This document shows, piece after piece, positions 11,276-23,780 of a stretch of DNA of 64,000 nucleotides. Origin of the DNA: Whalleya microplaca (taxonomy: Eukaryota > Ascomycota > Sordariomycetes > Xylariales > Xylariaceae); the NCBI GenBank assembly GCA_022497155.1, contig MU385760.1, positions 186,001 to 250,000 of the forward strand, in the 5' to 3' direction. The notes under the pieces are model-generated. The model searched no databases and was not told where the DNA came from. It worked only from the letters and a program-made list of their open reading frames with translations. A program made the position numbers and the translations under genes. Each line of letters starts with the position of its first letter. The first letter of the stretch is position 1.

Positions 11276-14200
11276 TTTATTAAAAAAAGTAATAGTTTTT
11301 ATATATAATAATATTTAGCTTTCGATAATTTACGTAAAAACGTATCCCGTTATTAAAATTAGCTATAAAAAAATAAAAGCAGCCTAAAAAGCTATATTAA
11401 ATTTAATAAACCCTTTATATAAGTTATTTATAATATATTAATAGTAAATTTCTAATTTTTTAATAATATTTTATATAAAGGACTATATTTTAATTTATTA
11501 GGGATTTTTTAATAAATTTTATAATTTATTTTAAGTCGGTAAAGGGGTAATTTATTAAAATTTACCTTATTTAATATATCTAGGTACTAATAATAAATTT
11601 TTAATACTACCTTTAATATCTTTTAGTAAAGTTTTATTTTATTACGGCTTAAAAAATATTTTATTTTTTAAGTCGTTAATATATCGGTTAATTTTATATA
11701 AGCTAGTTACTTTTAAATATTTTTTAGGTTACGTAATAAAAAGCTACCGCTTTAATAAACGTTATATCCGCTAGTCGGTTATAATACTAGATTAAATAGT
11801 CGCGTTTTAATTTATATCGGCTATATTAATTATATATAAAATAAGCTTAATTTAAAGTATTTTCGTAACGCTTATAGCGTTTTTTAAATATAAAAGTCGG
11901 CTATTCTTATAGTTTCCCGCTGTTAGCTAATATTTTAATTATAAATAACATACTTTAGTCGGACTTATTAACTATTATATAGGGTATTAATTCCATTAGG
12001 TTAAATATATAAATAAATCGCTTTAAAATAATCGCGAGAGTTAATAATATTAAAGTTAGGCGTTAACTAATAGCCTTAGCTTTTTATAACTTAGTTTTTA
12101 ACTCTTTTATACGTTATTAAATTACGTTTTCGTAAAATATTATTTATATTTTCTTAAGCTTTAAAGCTTAAAAAAGTTTCAAAGTCTCCTTTAAATTAAG
12201 ATAATTATATCGACCTATTAAGCGGCGCTAATCCTTATTAGTTATTTATTACTCGCGTTATTATATATTTTTTTAAAAAGGGGTTTTATCGATTAAAAAT
12301 TAGCTTTTTAACTTTATCGACAAAAATATTAATATTAATAATAAGTTTTTAGTCGTTAGAAAAAAAAATGTTATCGCTTAATATTTATATATATATTATA
12401 TTTTTTAAATTATTTTTTACCAATGATAATATCGGGAATTATATCGATAATTATAATAAAGACATTAGGTATATATCGGTATTAGATCCGGTAGTATATA
12501 AAAATAAATATATCCACTATTTGGACTAATTATTTATTTTAACCATTAATATAATCTCGTTAAAATCCGGTAATTAGCCGAAATTCTAGGTATTTAAAAA
12601 CTTTACGGGCAAATGTTACATTTATAAATATATATCTATTTGTTCCCGTATTTTATAAAAAGATTTTAGTAGTTAAAAATAATTTATTATAAATTATTAA
12701 ATTTTTTTAAAAAAAAGGGTTTCTCCCGAATATCCGACTTAAAGAATCGAATAATATTTTATCCGTACCGAAATTTATTATTAATATTTCCTTTAAAAAA
12801 GGCAATATTTCTTAAAAAAAGTTAGTTTTTTAATTAATTTAAAAACTTGTCATAATTTGATTTAAAAACCGGAATATAATTATATTTAGTTTTAATCGAC
12901 AATAAATTTTTTTAACGTTAGTTATAGTTTTAATCGAACTTTTTTTATTAAAACATTCCCGACTATAATAACCCTTTTTCTTATAATATTAATATCGATT
13001 TTCTGTAATAAAAAAAGCCTTTTTTATCGGTTAATTTAATCGTTTAATAATTATTTCCCGATATACGGGATTTAAATTTTATAGTTTTTTTTAATTTTAC
13101 TTTTATTTTTTAAAGTACTTTTTTTTACTATTTTATATATAAAAGCAGTTTCGAATTTAATTAAAGCATAATAAATAAAGTTATAATTTAAATCGATATA
13201 ATATAAAGTTAAAATAAACTTTAATTAAATAGTTAAGACTTGACGGAATTCTTACTTTTATATAATAATAAAAATGCCCGCTTTACTTATAATATAAATA
13301 AACTTATTTTTAAAAGTATCGAAATCGGTATCGGGTATTATTTTTATATTATAAAGTTTCGCTTTTGCTTTTTTAAATTAATTGCGATCGAAATATTACT
13401 AATATAAATAAATAAATAAGGTCTTTATATCGGTAATTTTATTCGGGTACGTCTTTCGGAAATAAGGTTAGAAACTTTTAGCTATATTATTTTTTAATCG
13501 GGATTATATTTTAATAAGTTTTATATAATTAAAATTAAAGTAATTTATGTTAACAATTAATTTATTTTATATTTAAATATATTAATTCTCGAACTTTATA
13601 ATATTTTTATCGGGATTATTATAAAAATTAAGTATATTAATTTTAGTGCTTTTTCTTAATTTAAAAATAAAAATAATAGTTATTATATTAGTTTCGCGAA
13701 AACGCTTTTTTAAGTTTATAATTTCGCGGTTGTAAATTTTTAATTACTTATTTTATCGGCTTACTTTATTTAATATAATATTTAATCTTAGTTTAAAAAC
13801 GGGAATATTATTACCTATATCCAGGGTTATAATAAATGACTTAAGTCATTAGTCATTTTTTAGTCACTAATTAACTTGCTAGTTTTAGTTAAGGGTTATA
13901 ATTAATTAAGCTAGTCTTAATCAAGTGACTAACTAACTTAAGTCATTTGCAAGTTAGTTAGTTAGTGACTTAAAAATGACTAATGACTTACTAAGATTTT
14001 TAAATCTTTTAAAAAAGTTTTAACTGTTATTAATATTAATATACCTTTTTAATATAAACAGTTATTAATATTAGGTTAATTTATAATAGTACATTTAATA
14101 ACATATAATATATTATATTAAAGTTAATAATTTTATATATTTTATTAGCGAAGTTATAACGTTATTTATAAAGATTTATTTTAAGAATTTCCAATTCGCG

Positions 14201-14572
14201 TTTCTAATAAATATTACCTTTTTTATATAGTTTTAATTAATTATAATATCTAATATAATATAAAGCTTAATAAAGTAAATTATATAATTTTACGAATTTT
14301 ATTAACGAATATATAACGTTATTTATAATGATTTATTTTAGAAATTCTTAAGTCGCATTTGTAATAAAATTAACTTTATAACTTATTTATATCCACCGTT
14401 ATTAATATAATAATTATGATTTATATATAACTTATATTATAGTAATAAATATAATAATTAATTATAAAATATATATATAATAACTTAATAAATAAAAAGT
14501 TATTATATAATTTATATATTATAAACCTAAAGAGTATTAATATTTTAATTATAAAAGTTAAATACTTTAAAA

Positions 14573-15000
14573 AACTTACATTATATAGAATAATATAATA
14601 ATATTACGTTATTATTATAATTATAAATCAATATCTATAATATAATTAGTTAATAAATAATGTAAGTAAAACTAGAATTAAATTAATAATAACTTACATT
14701 ATAAAGTAATAATAATAATAACCGTAATAATAATAATTCATTATTTCGTTATTATAATATTATAAATCCTAATATATTATTAGTTAAAAATCAAATATAT
14801 ATAAGGTATTAAATAAATAAGTGATTATTAATTAACTTATATTATAAAGTTATAATAATAACTGTAACTGTAATTATTATTATTATATTATAATAATATT
14901 ATAATTTCTAGTATATTATTAGTTAAAATACCGAATATAAAAATTGAAATATAAAGTGAATAAAGTAAAAACTTACATTATAAAGTGATAACTATTATTA
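14573..15000 (+). repeat. Degenerate ~130-bp tandem array
   Basis: The motif AACTTACATTATAAAGTAAT recurs in variants near 14573, 14689, 14833 and 14970, each followed by an AT-rich (AAT)n-like run. Spacing is about 115-145 bp. It lies between the hAT left end and the transposase start. Confidence 0.6.
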
Positions 15001-15019
15001 TTATAATAATGTTAAGCTT

Positions 15020-15180
15020 AAAGACAGTGATTCTGTAAGGGTAAACGAGTGACTTTAAATAAATAAATATAAAACTAAAAGACAGTGATTCCGTAAGGGT
15101 TAAAGAGCGACTTTAAATAAGTTAAATAAAAATATTAAACTAAAAAACAGTAATACCGTAAGGGTTAAGGAGTGACTTAG
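15020..15180 (+). repeat. Three tandem ~60-bp units
   Basis: Copies of GACAGTGATTCCGTAAGGGT followed by a GAGTGACTT block begin near 15023, 15081 and 15146. With the next array this forms a repeat-rich leader upstream of the transposase ATG. Confidence 0.75.
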
Positions 15181-15304
15181 TAATAAAACGAAATAAAACG
15201 AAATAAAGTGAGGGGGGTCTTTTTACTTTTATAAAAAATTCAATTTCTAATAATATAATAAAAAATGTAATAGCTGATTTTTTTATTATTAGATACGAAC
15301 ATAT

Positions 15305-15399
15305 ACGAGGTTTATTTTTAAACACGAGGTTTATTTTTAAACACGAGGTTTATTTTTAAACACGAGGTTTATTTTTAAATACGAGGTTTATTTTTAAAT
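15305..15399 (+). repeat. Five 19-bp tandem repeats
   Basis: The unit ACGAGGTTTATTTTTAAAC starts at 15305, 15324, 15343, 15362 and 15381 with almost no variation. It lies about 200 bp upstream of the likely transposase start, so a promoter role is possible but unproven. Confidence 0.9.
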
Positions 15400-15602
15400 A
15401 TAGTTATTTGTTTTATTTTTAAATTAGAAATACTTATAAAAGTAAACTGTTTTCCCTTAATATTTTTTTTTACGGATAAAAATATTATTATATTATTATC
15501 TAAAAAGCTTAACTATTATATAGTTATTATTATCGTTATTATTGTTATTATTACAATTTTACTACTATTACTTTATATTTTTAATTACTTCTAATAATTA
15601 AA

Positions 15603-18600
15603 AATGTCTTCTTCCGGTAACTTCGATAACGAATCGGTTGTTTCCGAATCTACTGTTAAAATTACTTAATCGGGTAATATTAATATACCTGATTTAGAAA
15701 AATCTAACAATAATAAAGCTTATGAAAAAGAAAATTAACCTGATTTTAAATTAGAGCTAGATAATTTATCTCCGGCTTATATATTTAAAAAAGGATTATT
15801 TACTCGAACTTTATTACCTATTGATTTAAATAAATCAAGGCAAGTATTAGTTATATATACTTTATAAGTTTACTTTTTTATTATTTTATTATTTAATTTA
15901 TTAATTCATTAATTTATTAATTTATTAATTTTAATATAGAATGTATGGGGTGGAGTAATATATTATACGAAAGATGGAGATCAAGCATTTAGGTTGCAGC
16001 GGAGCTGCACCTTAAATACTTAAGATCTCTTATCTTTCTTATCTACCTTATCTTATCTAAGCTAAGCTAGCCCTGAGGGGTAGGGGCCCATAGGGCCCCG
16101 TATCAAATTTATTAATTTATTAATTTATTAACTTATTACTTTATTAATTTAGATGTATTTATAAAATACCGGTAAAAGTTAAAGGTTTTTTAACTTCGAA
16201 TTTCGCACGTTATTATATTTTAAAACACCCTATAATTGCTTATAAGGAAAAAGCCGAAATCGAAGGGAAACAATTAAGTAAGTAATTTTAATATATTAAT
16301 TTAAAACGTTTAATTAATTTAATTAAAATTTAATAGGATTAGCTATATCGAATAATGTTTCGACTTTTTTTAACTTATAATCGCGAAAACGAGTTCGAAA
16401 TAATATAATTATCGAAAATAATATCGATAATAGGGTATTTAACGAAAACGAAACTTATTTTAAAATATTAAACGTTATTATCGAAAATAACTTATCTTTT
16501 AATATTATAAATTCGAATTTTTTTCAAGAACTTTTATAATATTATAATCCGTAAGTTTATTATATTTTAATATTAATTAATTTAATTTATTTAATAGGGA
16601 ATTTTTAATTATTAATCGGTGGAAAATTAAAACACAATTAAAATCGAATTTTAAAACATCTTTAAGTATTTTTAATTCGGAATTAAAATCTAATATATCG
16701 CGATATATTCGGTAGATTTTCGATTATATTTAATATTTAAATTTCGAATTCAAATATAGCCTTTATAGGTGTTGTTATTTCATTTATCGATGCTGATTTT
16801 AATTTAAATTATAAATTAATCGGTTTCGAAAATTTAACTTTAAACTATACTGGTATTTATATTTTATAAGAATTTGAAAAATTAATATTAAGTTATACAA
16901 ATTTAAAACTAAGTGATATTTTTAGGTATTTATTTTTATTAAACGTATTTTAATTTTTTAACTTAATTTAGTATTACTTAAAATAACGTATAGAATAATA
17001 ATATTTTTCTTTATTAATTCGTAAATACTTATAATAATCTTTATAATAAGGAATTTTATAACGATATTCGCTATATTGCGTACGTTATAAATATAGTGGT
17101 ATAAAATATATTAAAAGATTATATATCTAACGACGAAATAACTGAATTTATATTATAATATATAAATATCGAATTATTAATTATCGAAAATAACGGGAAA
17201 TATCGAGAAGAGGACGAAATTTTAAAAACTAAGTTTATTTTATTTTATTTTATTTTATTTTACTAATAACTTATTATTTTATTAGATTTAATTAACCGAA
17301 TTCGACGTATATATGTATTAACGAAATTTATTTCGAATATTCGATAGGAATTTTTACAAGGAATAACTAATGCTAAAAGAAACGGTATTTTACTACATAA
17401 TTACAGTAAAAGAATTATTTTAATCGGTAAGTTGATTATTTTTTATATTTTAATAATAATTATTAATTTGTTAAAAAATTTATAAATACGTCAAAATTCG
17501 ACTTATAATATAATAAAAACGCTTTTAAGATTAAAAGAGCCTTTATTATATATATATCGAAATACCGACTATAACGAATTTATTAATTATTTCCAAATCA
17601 ATTAAATTGATATATTTTAAACAAATTAAAACGAATATTCGAAATATTTATTAAACCGATAATATATTTATAAGCCGAAATTTATATTACTATATCCCGT
17701 GGTTTATTATTCGTTTATTAGATTTAGAAAAATTTACGATTATTATTTACCGAATATTAATAACGAGTTTACAGAGAACCCGATATTATAAGTTATATCG
17801 TATAATTTATTATTATTAATTTATTATTAAACTAATATATAATTAAGCTCCGATATTAAGGGGATTTATTACAGCAATTCATATAGGCTATAAAAATTTA
17901 ATAAATATTTTCCTCGAAAGTTAACTATTGATATTATAAAAGAATATAATTTTAAACCTTATTTATTTAGTATTATATTAAATCCGGTTTAAAAAATCAG
18001 TTATTTTTAATAAGGTAGTTTATTATTTTATTATATTACTATAAAAAATGATATATTACGATTATTAAAAATCGAATATCAAAAGTAAGTCTTATAATTT
18101 ATTTATTAATTAAAATAAAACTAATAATATATTAGGGTTAAAATTGAAAGAAACGGCGATGATTTATTAAATATATCGTTAGACGAATTAAACGATAATT
18201 TTAATAATAACAATAATAACGGATTTGAAAATAATTCAGATAACGATATTTTTATAAATATAAATCATAACCCTGAAGAGGAATTAAATATGTATTTAAG
18301 TGAAGGCAGATACCTTAGAGAGGTAAGTTTATATTAATATTATATTAAAATAATTACTAATTAATTTAATAGACAGACGTATTATTATAATAAAAAATTA
18401 ATTTACCTCGTTTTCCTATTTTATCGATTTTAGTAAAGCGTTATTTAGCTATTCCAGCAATTTTAGTTTTAGCTAAAAGAGCTTTTTCGATTTCAAGTTA
18501 TATTATTTCTAAAAGTAAAAATAAATTATAGCCAGAAATAGTTAAATAGCTTACTTTATTAAAAAGCTGGAAATACGATATTAAAACGTTACAAAAATAA
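15603..18600 (+). pseudogene. hAT transposase relic
   Basis: An ATG at 15603 opens MSSSGNFDNESVVSES and runs on with single stops that look like C-to-T changes. After the solo LTR the reading resumes with NFARYYILKHPIIAYKEKAE, which resembles the end of a BED-type DNA-binding finger (H-x4-HP). Near 18405 it gives FPILSILVKRYLAIPA, then LAKRAFSISSYIISKSKNKL and LTLLKSWKYDIK. This is the C-terminal dimerisation block of hAT transposases, where family members have ER(V/A)FS. Intron-like, frame-changing gaps lie between blocks. The protein would bind the subterminal repeats and excise the element; stops make this copy inactive. Confidence 0.85.
15932..16105 (+). repeat. Solo LTR (174-bp hairpin family, subtype i) in the hAT transposase
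   Basis: 174 bp flanked by the 5-bp duplication AATTT (15927-15931 and 16106-16110). It ends GGGCCCCGTATCA. This is the best-preserved copy of the hairpin: AGCATTTAGGTTGCAGC then GGAGCTGCACC. It is subtype i, identified by the TAGAATGTATGGGGTGG start. Confidence 0.92.
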
Positions 18601-18779
18601 TTTAAAAAATAGTCAAATTAAAAAAATAGAGGAAAATAAGGAAAATTGGGCTTATATAATTATTAGATTTCTTTAAAGTAATAGTTAGGGTATTAGTATT
18701 AAGGTTTAAAAAATAAAAATAAAAAAAAGTTAAAAATAATTAGTTAAAAATTTGAAATTAAAGTTAAATAATTTTATTT

Positions 18780-19375
18780 TAACGTTAGTTTTTATATTAT
18801 ATAATATGCTTATAATAAGTTAAGAAACGGTTATAATAGGTATTGTAATAAAAACGTTATTTAATTTATTATAGCGAATTATTAGGAAATATACTTAAAC
18901 GACGAATTAAAGAATTTTAAATTAAATGAGTTCGATTTTAAAATAACTTTATAAATTTAAGTAGTATTATAATAGCTTTAACGCTAATAATTATATTCTA
19001 TAATATGCTTATAGTAAATTAAAGAACGGTTATAATAACTATAATAATTCAAAAGATATCTAATTTATTATAGCGAATTATTAGGAAAGGTGCTTAAACG
19101 ACGAATTAGAAAATTTTAAATTAAATAAGTTCGATATTATAATAATGACGTAAGTTTAAATAATATTATAATTATTTTAACGTTAATAATTATATTATAT
19201 AATATGCTTATAATAAAGTAAGAAATGGCATTAATTAATATTATAATAAAAAAGATATTTAATTTATTATGTCGATTTTTTAAAAACGTATAAAAAATAA
19301 AAAGTTAATATAATTTAATACTTTAATATCTTAGATAATGATTATAACTTATAAGTTATAATATAATGTAATATT
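18780..19375 (+). repeat. Three ~198-bp subterminal tandem repeats of the hAT
   Basis: Units share ATAATATGCTTATA, TAATTTATTATAGCGAATTATTAG and TTAAACGACGAATTA-type blocks (RIP variants). The ATATGCT anchor recurs near 18805, 19003 and 19202. The same repeats occur in the shortened relatives at 21206-22384, 59282-59938 and 60694-62509. Confidence 0.8.
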
Positions 19376-20400
19376 AACATTATATTATAATAAGTTTAAT
19401 TAACGTTTTAATTACTTAAAAAGACTTAAAAATATTTAAAATCTCTAATTTTTTAATTAAGTCATTAGTCATTTTTAAGTGACTAACTAACTTAAGCAAG
19501 TTAGTTTTAGTCAATTACCTGACTAACTTGTACTAGTTTTAGTTAAGTGACTAACTAACTAGCCTGACTTAAGTCATAGGCTTGACTAACTTAAGTCATT
19601 AAATCTAATAACTTAAGTCACTAATTAGTGACTTAATCACAACCCTGCCTATATCGGAGCTTAAATAATAAAAGTAGTAAAATTAGTAAAAATAATAGAA
19701 AAAATAAAAGTCTAATAAATTAAGATTATCGTTAAAAGGGTTTTTTTAACAGTCCCGCTTATAATAGGTAAATTAATAGGCGGGTTAAAAATAAATAAAG
19801 CACCTGATTTTTAGCGGCTTATATTAAAGTACGGGATAAATATAACTAAATTAAATAATCGTTTTAAATTTTTTTTTAATTATCTCGGGAAAACTATAAT
19901 ATTTTATTGCAAATCTCATTTTTCGACTATTTAAAAAAAGCAGTTACTTAAATTAATAAGCCCGCTTTCCGAAAAATAAGGCGGATTTATATAAAACGTT
20001 TATATTATAAAGTAATATTATAAAGTAATATTTTTATAGCTTTTAATAAAACAATTATTTAACCGTTATATATTATTATTATTATTATATTATATGATAT
20101 AAATTTATCGAATAATATAACCGAAAATTTTATAAAAGTTTTTAAAAAGCTATTATAATTAACTATGTTTTTATAATTAAGCTAAGTTATAATATTTTTA
20201 ACGCTTAATAGCTAAAACGGGAAAGCAAGTTTAGCTAGCTATTTATTATATTTAGCTATAATGATTTTTATTTACTCTTATAAATTAATCTTTTATATTC
20301 CCGGGTTAATATTTATAGTTAGCTAGGTTATTTAAAATATAAAAGTTTTAAAAAGTTCCTATATATTTATTACTATTACATTATTCTTTATATAATTATT

Positions 20401-21205
20401 TTTCTCTTATATAATTATAATATTTTAATTAGACTAAAAAAAATTAAAACATTCGATATATAAATATAAATTAGCGTGCTAGTCTAATAAAATCTACCCG
20501 CTAATCGGCATTTAAAAAGTTGCTTTTTATATTACTTTTTTCGAATCGGACTTACTTACGTATATTTTAAATAGCTTTTTTAATTTAGGCGATATATACG
20601 GCAGTTACGGTTGCCGGGGTTAAGTTTAATTCGGACTATTATCCCGGCATAGCTGCTATAAACTCGGGTTCGGGTTTAAGGTATAATATAATAATAGCTT
20701 TTTTGTTATTAATGTTATTTAAGTTCGGGTTATTTAAAATATTAAAGCTATAAAACAATTCGGAATCGGCCTTAAATATAAGGTCGGACTAAAGATCGTA
20801 TATAAATACGTAAGAAATAAAATAACTAATTAATTAAGATATTTTAAAAGCCTTTTTAAGCTATAATAAATAAATTTAATATTATATTATATATTATAAA
20901 AGTTAAAGTAATTTAGCGACTTAATTCCTATATATTTTATAAAATACTAAAATAAAGGGGGAAAAAATGTAAGCTAAAAGGTCGGCCGAAAAATTTACTA
21001 TATATATTAGGTGTAAGGTTTAAGTTAATTACGTAATATACATAGACCACACCTTAATCCTATATTTAAATAATTTATTAAAGTATCGTTAATATAACGT
21101 TAAAAAGTAAACGGCTTATTAGTAAGTTTAAATAATAAAATTTTATATTTATATATTTTATATTAGGTTTAAAAAGTAATAAATTCTTTATTATCGGGTT
21201 ATATA
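20401..21205. repeat. AT-rich remnant with a TGTCACGTG-family LTR
   Basis: No gene is seen. Bases about 20893-21062 match the LTR at 49308-49512, keeping TTTAGCGACTTAATTCCTAT, TAAAAGGTCGGCCGA and CCACACCTTAATCCTAT. The ends are too eroded to call a target duplication. Bases 20401-20890 are degraded single-copy-looking sequence, possibly a retroelement leader. Confidence 0.55.
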
Positions 21206-22384
21206 CAGGGTTATAATAAATGACTTAAGTCATTAGTCATTTTTTAATCACTAACTAACTTGCTAGTCTTAGTTAAAGGTAATAACTAACTAAGCTAGTT
21301 TTAGTTAAACCTGCTAACTAACTAGGCTAATTGTAATTAAGTAACTAACTAACTTAAGTCATTTATAAATTAATTAATTAATAACTTAAAAATAACTAAT
21401 AACTAACTAAGCCTTTATAGTTTTTAATAATTTTTAAACCTTTATATAACTTATTTAATTTAAAAGATATAATTTTTATTTTAAATTTAATAATTATAAT
21501 ATAATATATTATTAATATATAATAAATAAAAATAATATTTTATATTATATTAAAAAATATTTAATTTATTATAGTAATTTTTTAATAAACATACTTAAAT
21601 AATAAATTAGAAATTTTCAAATTAAATATTTTTAATATTACTATAATCTAGTTAATTTAATATACAATAATATAGTTTTAGCGTTAAGACTTATAATATA
21701 TAATATACGTATAATAAACTAAAAAGGGTTGTAATATTTATTATAATAAAGGAGATATTGAATTTATTACAATTATTTTTTTAAAAACGTACTTAAACAA
21801 CAAATTAAAAAGTTTTAAATTAAATATTTTCAATATAAAAATAACTTTATAAATTTAAATAATATTATAACTTTTTTACCGTTAATAATTATGTCATATA
21901 ATATACTTATAATAAGTAAAAAACGGCTTTAATAAGTATTATAATGAAAAAAATATTTAATTTATTATAGCAAATTTTAGGAAAGGTGCTTAAACAACGA
22001 GTTAGAAAATTTTAAATTAAATTATTTAAATATCTAATTAACTAGCTTATTTTAATAAATAAAATTACTATTTTAGCTTCATTAATTATAAAGTAATAAA
22101 GTAATACTATAAGTTAATTTAAAGTTAATATATATATAATATTTAAAGCGGTAATTAATTTTTTTAATTTTTTTTAAAAAAAGTAATTTTTTAATAAGTC
22201 ATTAGTTATTTTTAAGTGACTAACTAACCTAAGCAAGTTAGTCTTAGTCAGTCACCTGACTAACTTACACTAGTCTTAGTTAAATAGCTGACTAACTAGC
22301 CTAACTTAAATCACAGGCCTAACTAACTTAAGTCACTAAATCTAATGACTTAAGTCACTAATTAGTGACTTAATAACAACCCTG
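21206..22384 (+). mobile_element. Non-autonomous hAT derivative (1.18 kb)
   Basis: Both hAT ends are present: CAGGGTTATAATAAATGAC on the left and ACTTAATAACAACCCTG on the right, with subterminal repeats and two to three of the ~198-bp units between. No transposase remains. The flanking 8-mers GTTATATA and AAATTACC do not match, so the two ends probably derive from different insertions joined by recombination. Confidence 0.8.
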
Positions 22385-23383
22385 AAATTACCTAATAATT
22401 CGGTAGTATTATAAAAAAAAAAAAGGTTATTTATATCAATTAGAAATTACTTCCCTTTTATAAAGAAATATTCAAATATTTTACGCCAATCGGCTATAAA
22501 AATACGCAAATAACCTGTTATTAAGCTAAAAATTTTTATAACTTATTAGAAATATAATAAATTTAAACGAACCGGAAATAAAAAATTTAAAATAAATCGA
22601 ATTTTAACCTCCCGATTATATTACTAAAAATTATAATGTTAAATATAAAAATATAAATAAAATCCTGATTTAAAATAATATAATATATTAGATTTTAAAA
22701 ATACTGCCGTTAAATTTTAAAAAATATTATAATGTTTATTTAAATTATATAAAACTCCCGAAACGACTATAATAATAACTTAAGGTAATAAAAAAATAAG
22801 TTTAATAAAGATTACCGGAATAATAATATTTCTATTATAATAAGTATAATTAATCGACATTAAATAAAAAAAGGGGTTAACGGGCGCTTATATAAGTGAT
22901 ATAGGCAAATTAACAGTAACAAATTATATAATTTAACTATACTTTTAATTTAAAGGCTTATTAACATAATTAATTAAGCTGAAGGTATTTTTCCACTACT
23001 TAAAAAATATTTATTTTAAACTATTTAAGTTTACGACTTTATTTAAAATAATAAGTATATTTAGGTTTAAAGCTTTAAATAAGCACCGGTTTTTTTAATT
23101 TTATTCGAGTTTCGGGGCAAGGCTTTATTTATAGGGGGGAAATAATATTATAAATTTACTTGATTTTATAACCTTATTAACTTAATCTTAGCCTAAGGTA
23201 ATAAAGTGTAAAATTAGTAATAAACTAGTAATATATAAATTTCGCAGCTAATTAAGTAAGGTGGGGTAGCTATTATATAAATTACTTACGCACTTTTTGT
23301 AATTTTAAATCTCTAGCTATATTATATTATATTAATTAAGCAAAAAGTATAACTCATTATTACTATAACCAGTTCCCGTAACA
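22385..23383 (+). mobile_element. 3' fragment of a G-family chromovirus
   Basis: Closely parallels 44120-45117 of element G: chromodomain-region sequence, a 3' untranslated region, the purine run ATAGGGGGGAAATAA, and an LTR at 23146-23383 ending TTCCCGTAACA. The left side is cut off at the hAT end. Stops are as dense as in G. Confidence 0.8.
23146..23383 (+). repeat. G-family LTR
   Basis: Matches 38205-38431 and 44892-45117. It begins TATTATAAATTTACTTG (TGTCATAAATC-like after RIP) and ends CCCGTAACA. Confidence 0.8.
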
Positions 23384-23510
23384 GTAATTATTATATTAAA
23401 TGTTTACGCACTTTTTATATTTTTAAATCTTCAACTTTATTATATTATATTAATTAAATAAAAGGTATAACTTATTATTACCGTGATTAATTCCCGTAAT
23501 AACCGTAAAA
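23282..23510 (+). repeat. Tandem duplication of an LTR 3' part
   Basis: The block from TTACGCACTTTTTGTAATTT to the LTR end (about 23284-23383) recurs at about 23405-23506 with scattered transitions. Both copies lie at the repeat side of the island boundary. Confidence 0.7.
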
Positions 23511-23780
23511 TTATTGATATATAAGCTTTATTTATAATTAATTACGTTAATTTTTTAAATATAATTAAAGACTTACGTTTTTTATAACTTTAATTAAAAA
23601 ATATTTATATTAAAGTTTTATTTTTAATTATAATAATTTATCCGTGAGCGCGTGATTTATAACTTTACTAAAGCATTTATATAAACTTAAGAAACTTTTA
23701 GTTATTAAGCTACTTTTTCTTATTATTAATATATATATATTAAGCCTTTTATGCCTTATTGCGTATTTAACACCCGACAC
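23511..23780. other. Boundary from RIP-type DNA to gene island
   Basis: AT-rich without genes up to about 23765, after which base composition becomes balanced within a few tens of bases. The stop codon of the membrane-protein gene is at 23781, so its 3' untranslated region runs into AT-rich DNA. Confidence 0.7.

Larger units (their letters stand above)
13822..19647 (+). mobile_element. hAT DNA transposon, autonomous-size, RIP-affected
   Basis: 5826 bp, beginning CAGGGTTATAATAAATGAC and ending GACTTAATCACAACCCTG, so the terminal inverted repeats are CAGGGTT/AACCCTG. It is flanked by a perfect 8-bp duplication, CCTATATC (13814-13821 and 19648-19655), the size expected for hAT. Subterminal regions are packed with GACTTAAG- and AGTTAGT-type motifs in both directions. 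A transposase relic with a C-terminal hAT dimerisation block runs on plus. It sits inside Gypsy remnant C and carries a solo LTR. Confidence 0.93.
8481..20400 (-). mobile_element. Gypsy remnant C (ends uncertain), split by hAT
   Basis: RIP-degraded Ty3/Gypsy element coding on minus, with reverse transcriptase at about 11275-11020, downstream RNase H/integrase-like sequence to about 9400, and gag-side sequence from 11.4 to 13.8 kb and again from 19.65 kb. It is interrupted by the hAT transposon at 13822-19647 and by an F-family LTR at 9216-9389. I could not find a convincing LTR pair, so the stated limits are only the range over which degraded sequence of this kind continues. Confidence 0.5.

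Noticed and set aside
13822..14000. CRISPR-like array from the repeated GACTTAAGTCATT motifs
   Set aside because: Motifs are irregular in spacing and occur in both orientations at transposon ends. They are hAT subterminal repeats; the organism is eukaryotic.
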